Assembly: GCF_020860705.1 (NCBI RefSeq)
Contig: NZ_JAJBTT010000038.1
Location: 1 to 64,000 of the forward strand
Origin: Akkermansia sp.
GTDB taxonomy: Bacteria > Verrucomicrobiota > Verrucomicrobiia > Verrucomicrobiales > Akkermansiaceae
DNA: 64,000 nucleotides
Direction: 5' to 3'
Shown here one piece after another: positions 34,406-42,956 of the stretch (positions within the stretch are counted from its first letter, which is position 1; the number at the start of each line of letters is the position of its first letter). The notes below the pieces were generated by a model. It was not told where the DNA came from and searched no databases. It saw only the letters and a list, made by a program, of their open reading frames with translations. Made by a program: the position numbers and the translations under genes.

Positions 34406-35194
34406 TCACAGACTTCTCTTGTAGGAATCGCACCGGTTCCTCCATCCGGCAAGCCAGCGCGCCTCTCCACGGCCCGGAGGGCTGTTGTCCACGCGCCGCT
34501 TCAGCACCCTTTTGGCAGCTTCCGCAAACTCCGCCGCCGCAGGCTGTCCCGGAGAAGCCGAGCGCATCTCCTCCAGCACCTGTTTGAGGCCCCAGCCCTG
34601 CCCCCGGTACTGTTCCGCGGGGTTTGTCCCCTCTCCCTTGAAATTCACGTAGTCAATCAGAGCATACATGCCGTTGGGAGCCGTCGCCACGGCATTGTAC
34701 CTGGCCGCCATCTCCTCCGGACGCCGGGACTGGCTCTTGATGCGCCCCAGGGCAGCCACGGACCTGCCGATGATGAAGTCCGCCTGCATTTGAAGGACGG
34801 CAGGGCTGGAAAGCCACTGGCGCATCCGTTCCGGAAGGCCGCCCCGTACATCCGCCGCTTCAAATTCCGCCCTGGTGCGCCACGGCGCCGCACCGGAAAA
34901 CCATTCCGGAACACGGGCTCCCCTTTTCCGGCAAAACTGGATGAAATGGGGGAAACTCTCCTCAAACCTTTCCGTAACACCGGCAGGGAACCAGATGAAA
35001 TGCCCGATGCCCAGGGAAGGAAACGCCTCCCCCCGGTTCCAGGAAACCAGCCCCCTGACTGTTCCGGCGCATTCATTCTGCCAGATTTTCCTTGCGATTT
35101 TCGCCTTCACTTCTCCCGCATCCGGAGCTGCCTGAACCCAGCCGGGCAAGCAGCACGCCAGCACCAGAACGCAGACTGCCATTTTTCCATGCAT
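34406..35194 (-). CDS. Secreted protein, possibly lysozyme-like
   Basis: The protein has 262 residues from the ATG at 35194, which gives a clean signal peptide (about 1-23, ending VQA). The region after it reads KIWQNECAGTVRGLVSWNRGE and then FPSLGIGHFIWFP. The Glu followed by a GIGH motif recalls phage-type lysozymes, whose catalytic Glu precedes a T/S-x-GxGH strand. This resemblance is only a motif-level impression. A cell-wall role fits the exported location. An earlier in-frame ATG at 35353 lies inside the divergent gene and is unlikely. Confidence 0.65.
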   Translation of the reverse strand: MHGKMAVCVLVLACCLPGWVQAAPDAGEVKAKIARKIWQNECAGTVRGLVSWNRGEAFPSLGIGHFIWFPAGVTERFEESFPHFIQFCRKRGARVPEWFSGAAPWRTRAEFEAADVRGGLPERMRQWLSSPAVLQMQADFIIGRSVAALGRIKSQSRRPEEMAARYNAVATAPNGMYALIDYVNFKGEGTNPAEQYRGQGWGLKQVLEEMRSASPGQPAAAEFAEAAKRVLKRRVDNSPPGRGEARWLAGWRNRCDSYKRSL

Positions 35195-35287
35195 GGAAGT
35201 ACTTTCCTTCCCCGCCGGGGGCAAGTCAAGCCGCTTCAATTTCTCGTGCCAAAGCCGGCGGCCCATGCTACCTTTTCCCTGCACGGC

Positions 35288-35854
35288 ATGATTCTGGCGT
35301 TCAACAAACCTTACGGCGTCCTCTCCCAATTCACCCAGGAGGCTCCCCACCACCGGACACTGGCCGAATTCGGCTTTCCGCCCGGCGTGTATCCCATCGG
35401 CAGGCTGGATTCGGATTCCGAAGGGCTGCTGCTTTTATCTGATGAGAAATCCCTGGTAGACCGCCTCCTGAACCCAGCCAACCGGCATCCCAGGACTTAC
35501 TGGAGCCAGGTGGAAGGCATTCCTTCCGCCGGGGACCTGCTCCCCCTGGAACGCGGAGGAATCCCCATCCAGGGGTACCGCACGCTGCCCTGCCGGGCGC
35601 GCCTCATGCCTGGAGAAGCGGACGTACCGCCCCGTCATCCACCCGTCCGCTACCGCGCTTCCATTCCCACCGCGTGGCTGGAACTGACCCTGGTAGAGGG
35701 AAAAAACCGCCAGGTACGGCGCATGACCGCCGCCATCGGCTTTCCCACACTCCGGCTTCTGCGCGTCAGAATTGGAAAATTCTCCCTGAACGGCCTGGAA
35801 CCCGGTACATGGAAGGAACTGGGCTCCCGGGAACGAAGGGAGCTCATGCCGTAA
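35288..35854 (+). CDS. rluE: rRNA pseudouridine synthase, RluE-like
   Basis: This 188-residue single-domain RluB/E/F-family enzyme converts uridine to pseudouridine in 23S rRNA. The start FNKPYGVLSQF and the catalytic GRLDSDSEGLLLL with D41 are diagnostic, as is GKNRQVRRMTAAIG near 145-158. It lacks the N-terminal S4 domain, which fits RluE (site U2457 in E. coli numbering). The frame is open far upstream but family similarity begins at the ATG at 35288. Confidence 0.88.
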   Translation: MILAFNKPYGVLSQFTQEAPHHRTLAEFGFPPGVYPIGRLDSDSEGLLLLSDEKSLVDRLLNPANRHPRTYWSQVEGIPSAGDLLPLERGGIPIQGYRTLPCRARLMPGEADVPPRHPPVRYRASIPTAWLELTLVEGKNRQVRRMTAAIGFPTLRLLRVRIGKFSLNGLEPGTWKELGSRERRELMP

Positions 35855-35930
35855 TATAGTCTTGATTATAGACAGGGAGAGACTTTATATGTCTTTCCGC
35901 ATCAGGAGATCTCTACCTAAACATTTTTAC

Positions 35931-36152
35931 ATGAAAGCTGAACTCGTCGAACAAGCCGCTAAAATCATTCCCGAACCCCAGATGCTGATCAACGTGGTGT
36001 CCCGCCGCGTCGCCCAGCTCAACAATGGCCGCGCTCCCTTGGTTCCCACCACTCCCCACATGGGCAACGCGAACATTGCCCTGACGGAGATCGTTGAAGG
36101 CAAGCTCGTCTATCATGCAGAATCCGACAGTCTCCAGGAAGACAACCAGTAA
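35931..36152 (+). CDS. rpoZ: RNA polymerase omega subunit
   Basis: This 73-residue protein matches RpoZ: LINVVSRRVAQLNNGRAPLV (about 18-37), then ANIALTEIVEGKLVYH. Omega helps fold and assemble the beta' subunit. The ATG at 35931 gives the family start; the frame is open upstream to 35862 but those residues are not family-like. A terminator separates it from smpB. Confidence 0.85.
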   Translation: MKAELVEQAAKIIPEPQMLINVVSRRVAQLNNGRAPLVPTTPHMGNANIALTEIVEGKLVYHAESDSLQEDNQ

Positions 36153-36218
36153 AAGCATATTCCATCCTATTGCCGTTCCGGCCCGGATTTCCGCACGGAA
36201 CATCCCCTTTTCCAACCA

Positions 36219-36249
36219 GGCCCCGGCTCTTCCAGTCCGGGGCCTTTTC
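36219..36249 (+). terminator. Terminator between rpoZ and smpB
   Basis: A perfect 8-bp GC stem (36219-36226 with 36237-36244) is followed directly by TTTT, 66 bp after the rpoZ stop and 20 bp before the smpB ATG. Confidence 0.8.
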
Positions 36250-36268
36250 ATCCCTTCACGCCACAGCC

Positions 36269-36727
36269 ATGAGCTCCGATATCTCCACCAACAAAAAAGC
36301 CCGCCGGGATTATGAAATCCTGGACACCTACGAATGCGGCATGGAACTCAAGGGCACGGAGGTCAAATCCATCCGTGCCGGCAAGGTAAACATAGCCGAT
36401 TCCTTCGCCCGAGTGGAAAACGGGCAGATGCTCCTGTACGGCTGCGACATCCAGCCGTGGGAAACCGCCGGAGAATTCTTCCAGCACCAGTCACGCCGCC
36501 CGCGCCGCCTGCTGCTTCACAAACGGGAAATTTTCAAACTGGAACAGCAGACCTCCCAGAAAGGCTGCTCCCTGGTGGCCCTGAAGCTGTACTGGAAAAA
36601 CGGCAAGGTGAAACTGGCCCTGGGCCTTGGCAAGGGCAAGACCCACCGCGACCAGCGCTATGACCTGAAGGCCCGCGTGGAAATGCGGGAAGCCCAGCGG
36701 GAAGTGGCCCGCATCAACCGCCGGTAA
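36269..36727 (+). CDS. smpB: SsrA-binding protein SmpB
   Basis: SmpB carries tmRNA to stalled ribosomes. The 152-residue protein has TNKKARRDYEILDTYECGMELKG at the N-terminus, KVNIADSF in the OB-fold, LLLHKREI and the basic tail GKGKTHRDQRYDLKAR that enters the mRNA channel. The ATG at 36269 is chosen because the conserved part begins there. No tmRNA gene is visible in the window. Confidence 0.93.
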   Translation: MSSDISTNKKARRDYEILDTYECGMELKGTEVKSIRAGKVNIADSFARVENGQMLLYGCDIQPWETAGEFFQHQSRRPRRLLLHKREIFKLEQQTSQKGCSLVALKLYWKNGKVKLALGLGKGKTHRDQRYDLKARVEMREAQREVARINRR

Positions 36728-36754
36728 TCACTCCGGAATTCCACGCTTGCCCTC

Positions 36755-36778
36755 TGCTCCTTTCCGGAGCATGTTTTT
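36755..36778 (+). terminator. Terminator after smpB
   Basis: A short stem (TGCTCC at 36755-36760 with GGAGCA at 36766-36771) is followed by TGTTTTT, 28 bp after the stop codon. Confidence 0.6.
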
Positions 36779-36938
36779 CATGGGCATGCTCTCCGCAGCG
36801 GCATTTATCCCGGCCCCGGCAACAAATTCAGTAACCTGAAAACGGAAAAGACAACCGGGACCGCCGCCACTAGGGAAGGAAGGGACCATGCAGGATGTCG
36901 CCCCCCTTGCTTATCATGACGCCGCAGAAGGAAGAAAA

Positions 36939-37502
36939 CTATAACTTCCAATCCACAGGCAATTCCACCTGGCCGCCCTTCTTGTCATCGTAGCGGATGA
37001 AGCCATGTTCCGCGCCGTACCAGTGTACGTCACGCGTCACCTTCACGTCAAAGCAGCAATAGCGGGCAATATCCATCAGCAGGTCCGTATTGCCCGTCTG
37101 CACGTATTCCGCCCACCACTTGAGGGCCTGGGTTCCTACGGCCGTTTTTGAGGAGCCGATGGAAGCGGCCGCCACGGAATCCAGCTTGACGCGCACGCCC
37201 CCCCGCTGCTCGATGTCCTTGCACAGGTCAAGGTTGTTCGTGATGTCAATCATGTTCCACATCGTATAGCGCTGAAGCACGCCGTAGTCGAAATGCTCGT
37301 GATTGTACCCTACCACCAGGTCGGCCTGGCGGAGCTGCTGGATCAGGTCATCCACCATTTCCTCGGAATAAATCGTGTACTTGCCGGAAGCCGTGGAATA
37401 AGTCACCCCCACGGAAACCCGCATGTCGGCCGTGTTGTGCCAGCCGCCCACCTCCGCCGCGGAATGACGGGTTTCCAAGTCAAAATACACGATGTCTCTC
37501 AT
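36939..37502 (-). CDS. RNase H-fold exonuclease-like protein (YprB-type)
   Basis: The 187-residue protein begins with MRDIVYFDLETR, the DxE motif of DEDD exonucleases (D8, E10). It continues with DLVVGYNHEHFDYGVL (second acidic motif) and ends with YCCFDVKVTRDVHWYG (third). This is the ribonuclease H-like fold found in YprB and helicase-associated nuclease domains. Here the domain stands alone. Its substrate is unknown. The start at 37502 was preferred over 37529, which would add nine residues. Confidence 0.72.
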   Translation of the reverse strand: MRDIVYFDLETRHSAAEVGGWHNTADMRVSVGVTYSTASGKYTIYSEEMVDDLIQQLRQADLVVGYNHEHFDYGVLQRYTMWNMIDITNNLDLCKDIEQRGGVRVKLDSVAAASIGSSKTAVGTQALKWWAEYVQTGNTDLLMDIARYCCFDVKVTRDVHWYGAEHGFIRYDDKKGGQVELPVDWKL

Positions 37503-37582
37503 CGGAAGGAAACGTACATTATTTGCCACTTTTGGACAAGTCTCACTTGAACGGAAGGCGCGTTTGTGGTGAGAATAGGCGC

Positions 37583-38047
37583 ATGCAGCCCCGTTTCCAT
37601 ATTGTCATGTTCCATCCGGAAATTCCGCACAATACGGGAGCCGCCGGGCGGCTGGCGCTGGCTACGGGATCCAGGCTCCACCTGATCAGGCCGCTGGGGT
37701 TCAGCCTGGATGAAAAGCACGTGCGCCGCACGGGCCTTGATTACTGGAACAAAGTGGACCTGCATGTCTGGAACACCCTGGAGGAATTGCAGCAGGCGGC
37801 GGAACCCTCCGCGCGGTTCTGGTACCTGAGCACCAAGGCGCGCCGCTCTCACTGGGAGGCTGATTTCCGGGAAGGGGATTATCTGGTCTTTGGTCCGGAA
37901 TCCCGGGGACTGCCGGAAAGCATGCTGAAGGAACATGCAGATTCCGCCCTGACCATTCCCATGCCGGGAGAAGGTTCCCGCAGCCTGAACCTTTCCACCG
38001 CCGTGGCCATTGTCCTTTATGAAGGGCTTCGCCAAACCGGAATTTGA
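37583..38047 (+). CDS. trmL: tRNA 2'-O-methyltransferase TrmL
   Basis: This 154-residue SPOUT enzyme methylates the wobble nucleotide (position 34) of tRNA-Leu isoacceptors. It shows the trefoil-knot motifs NTGAAGRLALATGSRLHLI (about 14-32), VFGPESRGLPESML (about 101-114) and IPMPGEGSRSLNLSTAVAIVLYE (from about 125). The length is the family standard. The ATG at 37583 begins MQPRFHIVMF. It is divergent from the RNase H-fold gene. Confidence 0.92.
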   Translation: MQPRFHIVMFHPEIPHNTGAAGRLALATGSRLHLIRPLGFSLDEKHVRRTGLDYWNKVDLHVWNTLEELQQAAEPSARFWYLSTKARRSHWEADFREGDYLVFGPESRGLPESMLKEHADSALTIPMPGEGSRSLNLSTAVAIVLYEGLRQTGI

Positions 38048-38163
38048 TGCGTAAAACGCCGAAATTCCTCCTGCCGGGCTGTTTCAACCACGGGATGCGG
38101 AACAGGAATGTTTTTGCCGGACAGCAAGAGCGGACCAAACAGCAGCGGCAGGGGAATAGCGCG

Positions 38164-38772
38164 TCAGGACAAAACAGAATCCGCACTCTTCCTGCGCCAG
38201 GGCCGCACCATGTAAAAAAGGATCAGGGAGGCGACAGCTCCGCAGGTATCACAGAACATGTCCTTCTGCGCATCCCAGATGTCTCCCTGGGAACCTAGAA
38301 AATCATTCGCGTCATTCCCGCCAACAATGACCGCGTACTGCCATTCAATGATCTCATAGGCTGCGGCCACGGCCATCACGAAAAAGAGGCCGAAAATCCC
38401 CGCCAGCACCTTCCCGGCATATTGCTTGCGCACCAGATATTCCGCCACGGGAAAGGCGTAAAAACCCACCGTAAAATGAGCTACCCGGTCAAACGGGTTC
38501 CGGTGGGCGCCCACCAGCTCCCGGAACCACTCGAAAGGCACTTCCGCAAAGGTGTAATGCGCCCCCACCGTGTGGCAGACCAACCAAAAAAACATCAGCG
38601 TGTAAGACCAATTGCTGAAACGGAATTTCCGGAATGCCGCCACCAGAATAATCACCACCAGCATCACGGGAATCACCTCCGCCACCCAGACGGAGCGGGA
38701 ACACGGAGAAATCCCCATCACAAGGAACAGCAGGGAAAATACCACCAGCAGATAGAATGGATAGTTTTTCAT
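38164..38772 (-). CDS. YjdF-family (DUF2238) inner-membrane protein
   Basis: The 202-residue protein has about six hydrophobic segments and the DUF2238 signature: WLVCHTVGAHYTF, NPFDRVAHFTVGF, AAYEIIEWQYAV and DFLGSQGDIWDAQKDM. The polar, conserved His/Asp/Glu residues lie at membrane edges. Function in this family is unknown. It follows gltA on the same strand, but an 80-bp gap with a strong hairpin separates them. Confidence 0.85.
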   Translation of the reverse strand: MKNYPFYLLVVFSLLFLVMGISPCSRSVWVAEVIPVMLVVIILVAAFRKFRFSNWSYTLMFFWLVCHTVGAHYTFAEVPFEWFRELVGAHRNPFDRVAHFTVGFYAFPVAEYLVRKQYAGKVLAGIFGLFFVMAVAAAYEIIEWQYAVIVGGNDANDFLGSQGDIWDAQKDMFCDTCGAVASLILFYMVRPWRRKSADSVLS

Positions 38773-38802
38773 GAGAAAGAAAAGGTAGGAGTGGATAACG
38801 CA

Positions 38803-38837
38803 GGAAAGGCGCCGGAGTATATCTCCGGCGCCTTTCC
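38803..38837 (-). terminator. Hairpin terminator after gltA
   Basis: A perfect 15-bp stem (38803-38817 with 38823-38837) with a 5-nt loop lies 15 bp beyond the gltA stop. The T run is poor, but the stem is one of the strongest in the window. Confidence 0.65.
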
Positions 38838-38852
38838 ACTGGAAAAACTTTA

Positions 38853-39995
38853 TTACCGCATGTCAATGGTGGGAACGGGAATGCGGTCCTTGGGCCCCGT
38901 ATAAAGGGTCAGCGGCCTGTACAGCGTATTGTCCTCCATCTGTTCCAGCACCTGGGCCACCCACCCGCAGCAGCGGGCAATGGAGAAAATGGCCGTGAAC
39001 AGCCTGGTGGGAATGCCGATGCTGTAATAGACCGTGGCGGAATAAAAATCCACGTTGGCATTAAGCCCCTTGCGTTCCCGGACGAGCTTGGCGATGCGTT
39101 CCGACATGCGGATCCACTTGGGTTCCCCGATTCTGGAGGAAAGGCGGATGGCCATGCGGCGCAGATGGGGGGCCCGGGGGTCCAGCACGCGGTACACGCG
39201 GTGGCCCATGCCCATGACCTTTTCCTTCCGTGCCAGTTTGTCCTCAATGTAGGAATCCACTTTATCCTCCGAGCCTATTTCCTTGAGCATTTCAATTACG
39301 CCTTCATTGGCGCCGCCGTGAAGCGGCCCCTTCAGCGTGCCGATGGCTGCCGTAATGGCGGAATACATGTCTGAAAGAGTGGCAATGCAGACGCGCGCCG
39401 CAAAGGTGGAGGCGTTCATGCCGTGGTCCGCATGCAGAATGTAGGCCACGTCCAGAATATGGGCTTCATCCGGATTCGGTTCCTCCCCTTTCAACAACCA
39501 CAGGAAATGTTCCGCCTCATTCAGATCCTCCCGTACGGGCGGAAGCTCCAATCCCTGGCACAGACGGTAGTAGTACGCCACCATCACGGGCACCTTGGCG
39601 ATGAGGCTGAGGCCGATCTCCTTCAGCTGTCCCGGGTCCTTTGTCCGGTCGTCGTACATGCCGAGCATGGAAACCGCCGTCCGGAGGGCGGACATGGGCC
39701 GCGCAGACTTGGTGGCCGTTTTAAAGAAATCCAGAATGGGCTGGGGCAGGTCGCGGTCGGAACGGAGGCGTTTCTTGATGCCCTCCAGCTCCTCCCGGTT
39801 GGGAAGGCGCTTGTTGAGAAGCAGGTAAACCACTTCTTCAAAACAGCACATTTCCACCAGATCATCAATATCGTAACCCAGGTACAGCAGGCGTCCTTCC
39901 TCACCGCGCACGTCACTCAAGGCAGATTCATTGGCGATGATTCCTTTTAAACCTTTGGGATATGTGGGCCGTTCGGAAAAAGTGTCATTGCTCAT
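38853..39995 (-). CDS. gltA: Citrate synthase
   Basis: The 380-residue enzyme condenses acetyl-CoA and oxaloacetate. Active-site residues are visible as His in HADHGMNASTF, His in MGMGHRVYRVLDPRA and Asp in NVDFYSATVYYSIGIP. GPLHGGANEGV is the CoA/oxaloacetate loop. The length is that of the short, hexamer- or dimer-forming bacterial type. It has no other TCA gene next to it. Confidence 0.94.
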   Translation of the reverse strand: MSNDTFSERPTYPKGLKGIIANESALSDVRGEEGRLLYLGYDIDDLVEMCCFEEVVYLLLNKRLPNREELEGIKKRLRSDRDLPQPILDFFKTATKSARPMSALRTAVSMLGMYDDRTKDPGQLKEIGLSLIAKVPVMVAYYYRLCQGLELPPVREDLNEAEHFLWLLKGEEPNPDEAHILDVAYILHADHGMNASTFAARVCIATLSDMYSAITAAIGTLKGPLHGGANEGVIEMLKEIGSEDKVDSYIEDKLARKEKVMGMGHRVYRVLDPRAPHLRRMAIRLSSRIGEPKWIRMSERIAKLVRERKGLNANVDFYSATVYYSIGIPTRLFTAIFSIARCCGWVAQVLEQMEDNTLYRPLTLYTGPKDRIPVPTIDMR

Positions 39996-40069
39996 GTTTA
40001 AAAAAATGCTACTAGTGATGAAGAGTACCGGTTAAAAGTCTAACAATCTTCCAGAAAGTCAAACCTTAA

Positions 40070-40738
40070 TTACGCCTTCACGGCCCAGGCCGGACGTTTG
40101 GCGCAGGTGATGTGGGGCGCCCTTACGTACAGAGGCTCCGCCGGACCTTCCAGAAGTTCCTTCCTGCGGTCTGCAGCCAGAGCCTGCCATGCGGCCCCCA
40201 GAGCCTCTGCGCCCGGGAACACGGGAACGATGCCCGCCATTTCCCTGGCAGTCAGGGTTTCCTGCGTTTCCGTAGAATAAACGGGCACGCCGTTTTCCAG
40301 GCATTCCGCCACGCGGGCACGCACCTGTTCCGCAGGCAGCACGACGGGCGCTTCTGCCAGAAAACCGTGCTCCAGCCGTCCCCACGTCCAGCCTCCGCGC
40401 CGGGCGTCCGACATCACGAAGGCCTTCCCGTCATCAATGCCCAGGCCGTTCCAGGAAGGAAACGCCGCCACGCCGGAACCGTGCACCAGGGAAATGCCGT
40501 CCGCCACGGCCAGCGCTACGCGGATTCCCCCATAGGCCCCCGGGCCGGAACCGACCACTATTTCTTTCAAGCGCCGTCCTTCCAGGGAATCCAGCGCCTG
40601 GCGCAATGCCTCAAAAATGGCGGAGGAATGGTTGCGCTCAGCTCTCCATTCCACCCGGCACAGCAATTCCTTTCCGTCCCATGCCGCAGCGGAAGCCTGC
40701 GCACAGGAAGTTTCCAGAACCAGCAGAGCATCTTGCAT
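40070..40738 (-). CDS. tsaB: tRNA threonylcarbamoyladenosine protein TsaB
   Basis: The 222-residue TsaB belongs to the ASKHA fold and forms the TsaD-TsaB-TsaE complex that makes t6A at tRNA position 37. The N-terminus LLVLETSCAQASAAAW and VGSGPGAYGGIRVALAVADGI (about 75-95) are diagnostic. Alternative start 40777 would add 13 residues; the ATG at 40738 matches the family start. tsaD and tsaE are not in the window. Confidence 0.9.
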   Translation of the reverse strand: MQDALLVLETSCAQASAAAWDGKELLCRVEWRAERNHSSAIFEALRQALDSLEGRRLKEIVVGSGPGAYGGIRVALAVADGISLVHGSGVAAFPSWNGLGIDDGKAFVMSDARRGGWTWGRLEHGFLAEAPVVLPAEQVRARVAECLENGVPVYSTETQETLTAREMAGIVPVFPGAEALGAAWQALAADRRKELLEGPAEPLYVRAPHITCAKRPAWAVKA

Positions 40739-40823
40739 GCGGGGATTATACAGGAAGTTCCGGCACTCATAAAACATTTTTTCCCCCGGTTTCCGGAAGC
40801 AGCAAATTTGGTTCGCATTTCTT

Positions 40824-41771
40824 ATGAAGTCCCCTTATGCTGGCCCCGCACCTCACCACCGCATGCCCAAGGCACCCAAACACACACCGCCGCGCCAGGA
40901 CTGGCGCCGGTATGCAGAAACCGTCCGGAAGCCGCGTTCCACGGCCAGCCTTGGCGACATGATGAGGCAATGCAACCGGGACGCCTGGGACAAGACCTAC
41001 CGCGCCCAGGTCTCCTCGGAATGCTGGGAAGACGAATGCCAGGAATTCACCTTCATGGACCTTCCGCGCAAAACCCGGTTCATCAGGCACGCCGTCGCCA
41101 CCTTCCTTCTTCTTCCTCTGGCCCTGATTACGGCCATGTCCCTGTGCGACCAGCTGGCCCATGCCTCCGGCAGCCTCAACATCCTCTTTTCCATCCCCGT
41201 GTGGTACGCCCTGATGGGGGCGACCGTCTGGGTGGTGCTGGGCAGCAGCAGGCTGTTCACCTCCTCCCTGCTGTACCTGTACGTGCTGGGCCATGAGCTG
41301 ACGCACGTGCTGGCGGTCTTTTGCAGCCGCGGCTCCGTCCATGAGTTCAAGGCGGATCTGGACGGAGGATACATCCAGACGGATAAAAACAACCTGTTCA
41401 TCTCCCTTTCTCCCTACTTCCTCCCTCTCTGGGCTCTGCTGTGGGGATTGGTCTGGGGACTGACGTACATCTTCTGGCCCACGGTCACCTGCCAGGCCCT
41501 GCTTTATTCAGGCCTGGGCTTCTGGTGGTGTTTCCACCTGTTCTGGACGGCATGGATCATCCCCAAGGATCAGCCGGACCTGGCGGACAACGGAACCTTT
41601 TTCTCCCTCATCCTGGTTTACTTCGCCAACCTGCTTCTGTTCCTGGTGCTGCTGCGCCTGTTCAACGCCGTGAGTCTTCACCGCTTTTTGGAAGACTGTA
41701 TCTACAATGCGGAAAGGCTGTGGGATGCGCTCCGGGACCTCGCCATGCTAACGGCCGGCCTGTTCCTGTGA
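40824..41771 (+). CDS. Multi-span membrane protein with HExxH metalloprotease motif
   Basis: The 315-residue protein has a polar N-terminal 85 residues and then about six membrane segments. The sequence LYVLGHELTHVLAVF puts an HExxH zinc motif at 157-161 inside or at the edge of a helix. This is the layout of M50-like intramembrane proteases, although I cannot find the usual second NPDG-type motif; LSPYFLPLWALLWG could take its place. A regulated-proteolysis or envelope-maintenance role is possible. A lipoprotein gene follows 80 bp later with its own good ribosome-binding site. Confidence 0.7.
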   Translation: MKSPYAGPAPHHRMPKAPKHTPPRQDWRRYAETVRKPRSTASLGDMMRQCNRDAWDKTYRAQVSSECWEDECQEFTFMDLPRKTRFIRHAVATFLLLPLALITAMSLCDQLAHASGSLNILFSIPVWYALMGATVWVVLGSSRLFTSSLLYLYVLGHELTHVLAVFCSRGSVHEFKADLDGGYIQTDKNNLFISLSPYFLPLWALLWGLVWGLTYIFWPTVTCQALLYSGLGFWWCFHLFWTAWIIPKDQPDLADNGTFFSLILVYFANLLLFLVLLRLFNAVSLHRFLEDCIYNAERLWDALRDLAMLTAGLFL

Positions 41772-41851
41772 AAAATATTCTTTTCCTTACCGGGAATGAT
41801 GAACGGCAGAAGGAGAAAAGGAATCCAACCTTTCAGCAAAAAGGAGTTTCC

Positions 41852-42373
41852 ATGCATACCACGCACTTGATTATCCTGACGATGGGCGCCATTTCCCTGA
41901 TGGGCTGCAACCCCAAGGAAACCGTGAACGCCCTCACTTCCGATCAAAATGTCACCCAGCAGATGGCCGTGAGATTTGCGGAAAACATGGTGGGCCTCCC
42001 GAGAGCCCTCGTGGTTTCCGACGCCAGAAAAGCCGCCCCGGGAGATAAAATCACAGTCAAGGGAGCGGTGATCGGAGACGACCCCGTTTTCTCACAAAAT
42101 ATTGCCTCCTTCACGATCGGGGATCCCGCCCAGCTTCTGAACAACATGAAAGAACATGGAGTATGGGCCTCCGATACCGTCCCTGTGGAAATACGGAAAA
42201 ACAATACGATGACCGTCCAGTTTGTGGATGACCAGGGCCAGCCCATCAAACACACCGCCAAGGGTGTGAACGGACTGAAGGAACGCGATGCCGTGATCAT
42301 TACCGGAACTATTGATTCCCACTCCACTCCGGACCATCCGGTGCTGAACATTGAAAGCATCGTGATTGAATAG
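41852..42373 (+). CDS. Predicted lipoprotein of unknown function
   Basis: This 173-residue protein has a signal with a lipobox (SLMGC; the cysteine would carry the lipid), then a beta-rich domain (KITVKGAVIGDDPVFSQNIASFTIGD, later DAVIITGTIDSHSTPDHPVLNIESI). The two strands of the type VTVKG and IITGTI suggest an OB-like barrel, but that is a guess. An AAGGAG ribosome-binding site lies 5 bp before the ATG, one of few clear ones in the window. A strong terminator follows. Confidence 0.75.
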   Translation: MHTTHLIILTMGAISLMGCNPKETVNALTSDQNVTQQMAVRFAENMVGLPRALVVSDARKAAPGDKITVKGAVIGDDPVFSQNIASFTIGDPAQLLNNMKEHGVWASDTVPVEIRKNNTMTVQFVDDQGQPIKHTAKGVNGLKERDAVIITGTIDSHSTPDHPVLNIESIVIE

Positions 42374-42405
42374 ACCCCTCTTCTGAGCCAACCCTGATTC
42401 ATGTC

Positions 42406-42441
42406 AAACGGTTCAGGCGTTTTGCGCCTGGACCGTTTTTC
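42406..42441 (+). terminator. Terminator after the lipoprotein gene
   Basis: A 14-bp stem with one G-T wobble (42406-42419 with 42425-42438) and a 5-nt loop is followed by TTT. It lies between the lipoprotein stop and the ATG at 42458, which argues against an earlier start at 42401 for the next gene. Confidence 0.85.
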
Positions 42442-42457
42442 GTATCAGGATGCGCGC

Positions 42458-42937
42458 ATGGGATTTGATCCAGTATCTTTGGGAATGATAACGCTGGCAG
42501 CCACTTCAGTGGCAGCGGGAGCGGCTTCCGCCTCCGCCCAGAAAAAAAGCGCGGACGCTACTAAAAAGGCGGCGGATGCCAATGCAGCCACCCTCAGGAA
42601 TGAGGCGGAACTCCAGAAACAGACAGGCTTGGAAAACGCCAAACGCATGCAGCAGGACGCCGCACGGCAGATGGGGGACGCCCGTCTGGATGCCGCCAGC
42701 TCCTCCCTTCTCCGGGAAGGGTCCATACCGGTCAGGGAACAGGCTCTGGCGACGCGCCTGCAAACCCGGATTCAGGATGAAGCGGCGGAAGCCATGAGAA
42801 ACGCGCAATCCCTGTACAACCGTGCGAACATGGAGCAGTACATGGGACATGCCAACGCAAGGGCCCAGAAAACCGCTGCGGCGGGCACCCTGCTTTCCGG
42901 GTTCGCGCAGGGAGGCAATACCCTGCTCAAATGGTAA
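42458..42937 (+). CDS. Orphan protein resembling podophage internal virion proteins
   Basis: This 159-residue Ala/Gln-rich helical protein starts MGFDPVSLGMITLAATSVAAGAASA and continues with a long coiled-coil-like stretch (KKAADANAATLRNEAELQKQ) and AMRNAQSLYNRANMEQYMGHA. The hydrophobic glycine-alanine N-terminus followed by amphipathic helices is the look of T7-like gp14 and related DNA-ejection proteins. No other phage gene is nearby, so it is either a relic or a domesticated membrane-inserting protein. It sits between a strong terminator and a convergent secreted gene. Confidence 0.6.
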   Translation: MGFDPVSLGMITLAATSVAAGAASASAQKKSADATKKAADANAATLRNEAELQKQTGLENAKRMQQDAARQMGDARLDAASSSLLREGSIPVREQALATRLQTRIQDEAAEAMRNAQSLYNRANMEQYMGHANARAQKTAAAGTLLSGFAQGGNTLLKW

Positions 42938-42956
42938 CGCAGCAGGGGGCGGCCAG

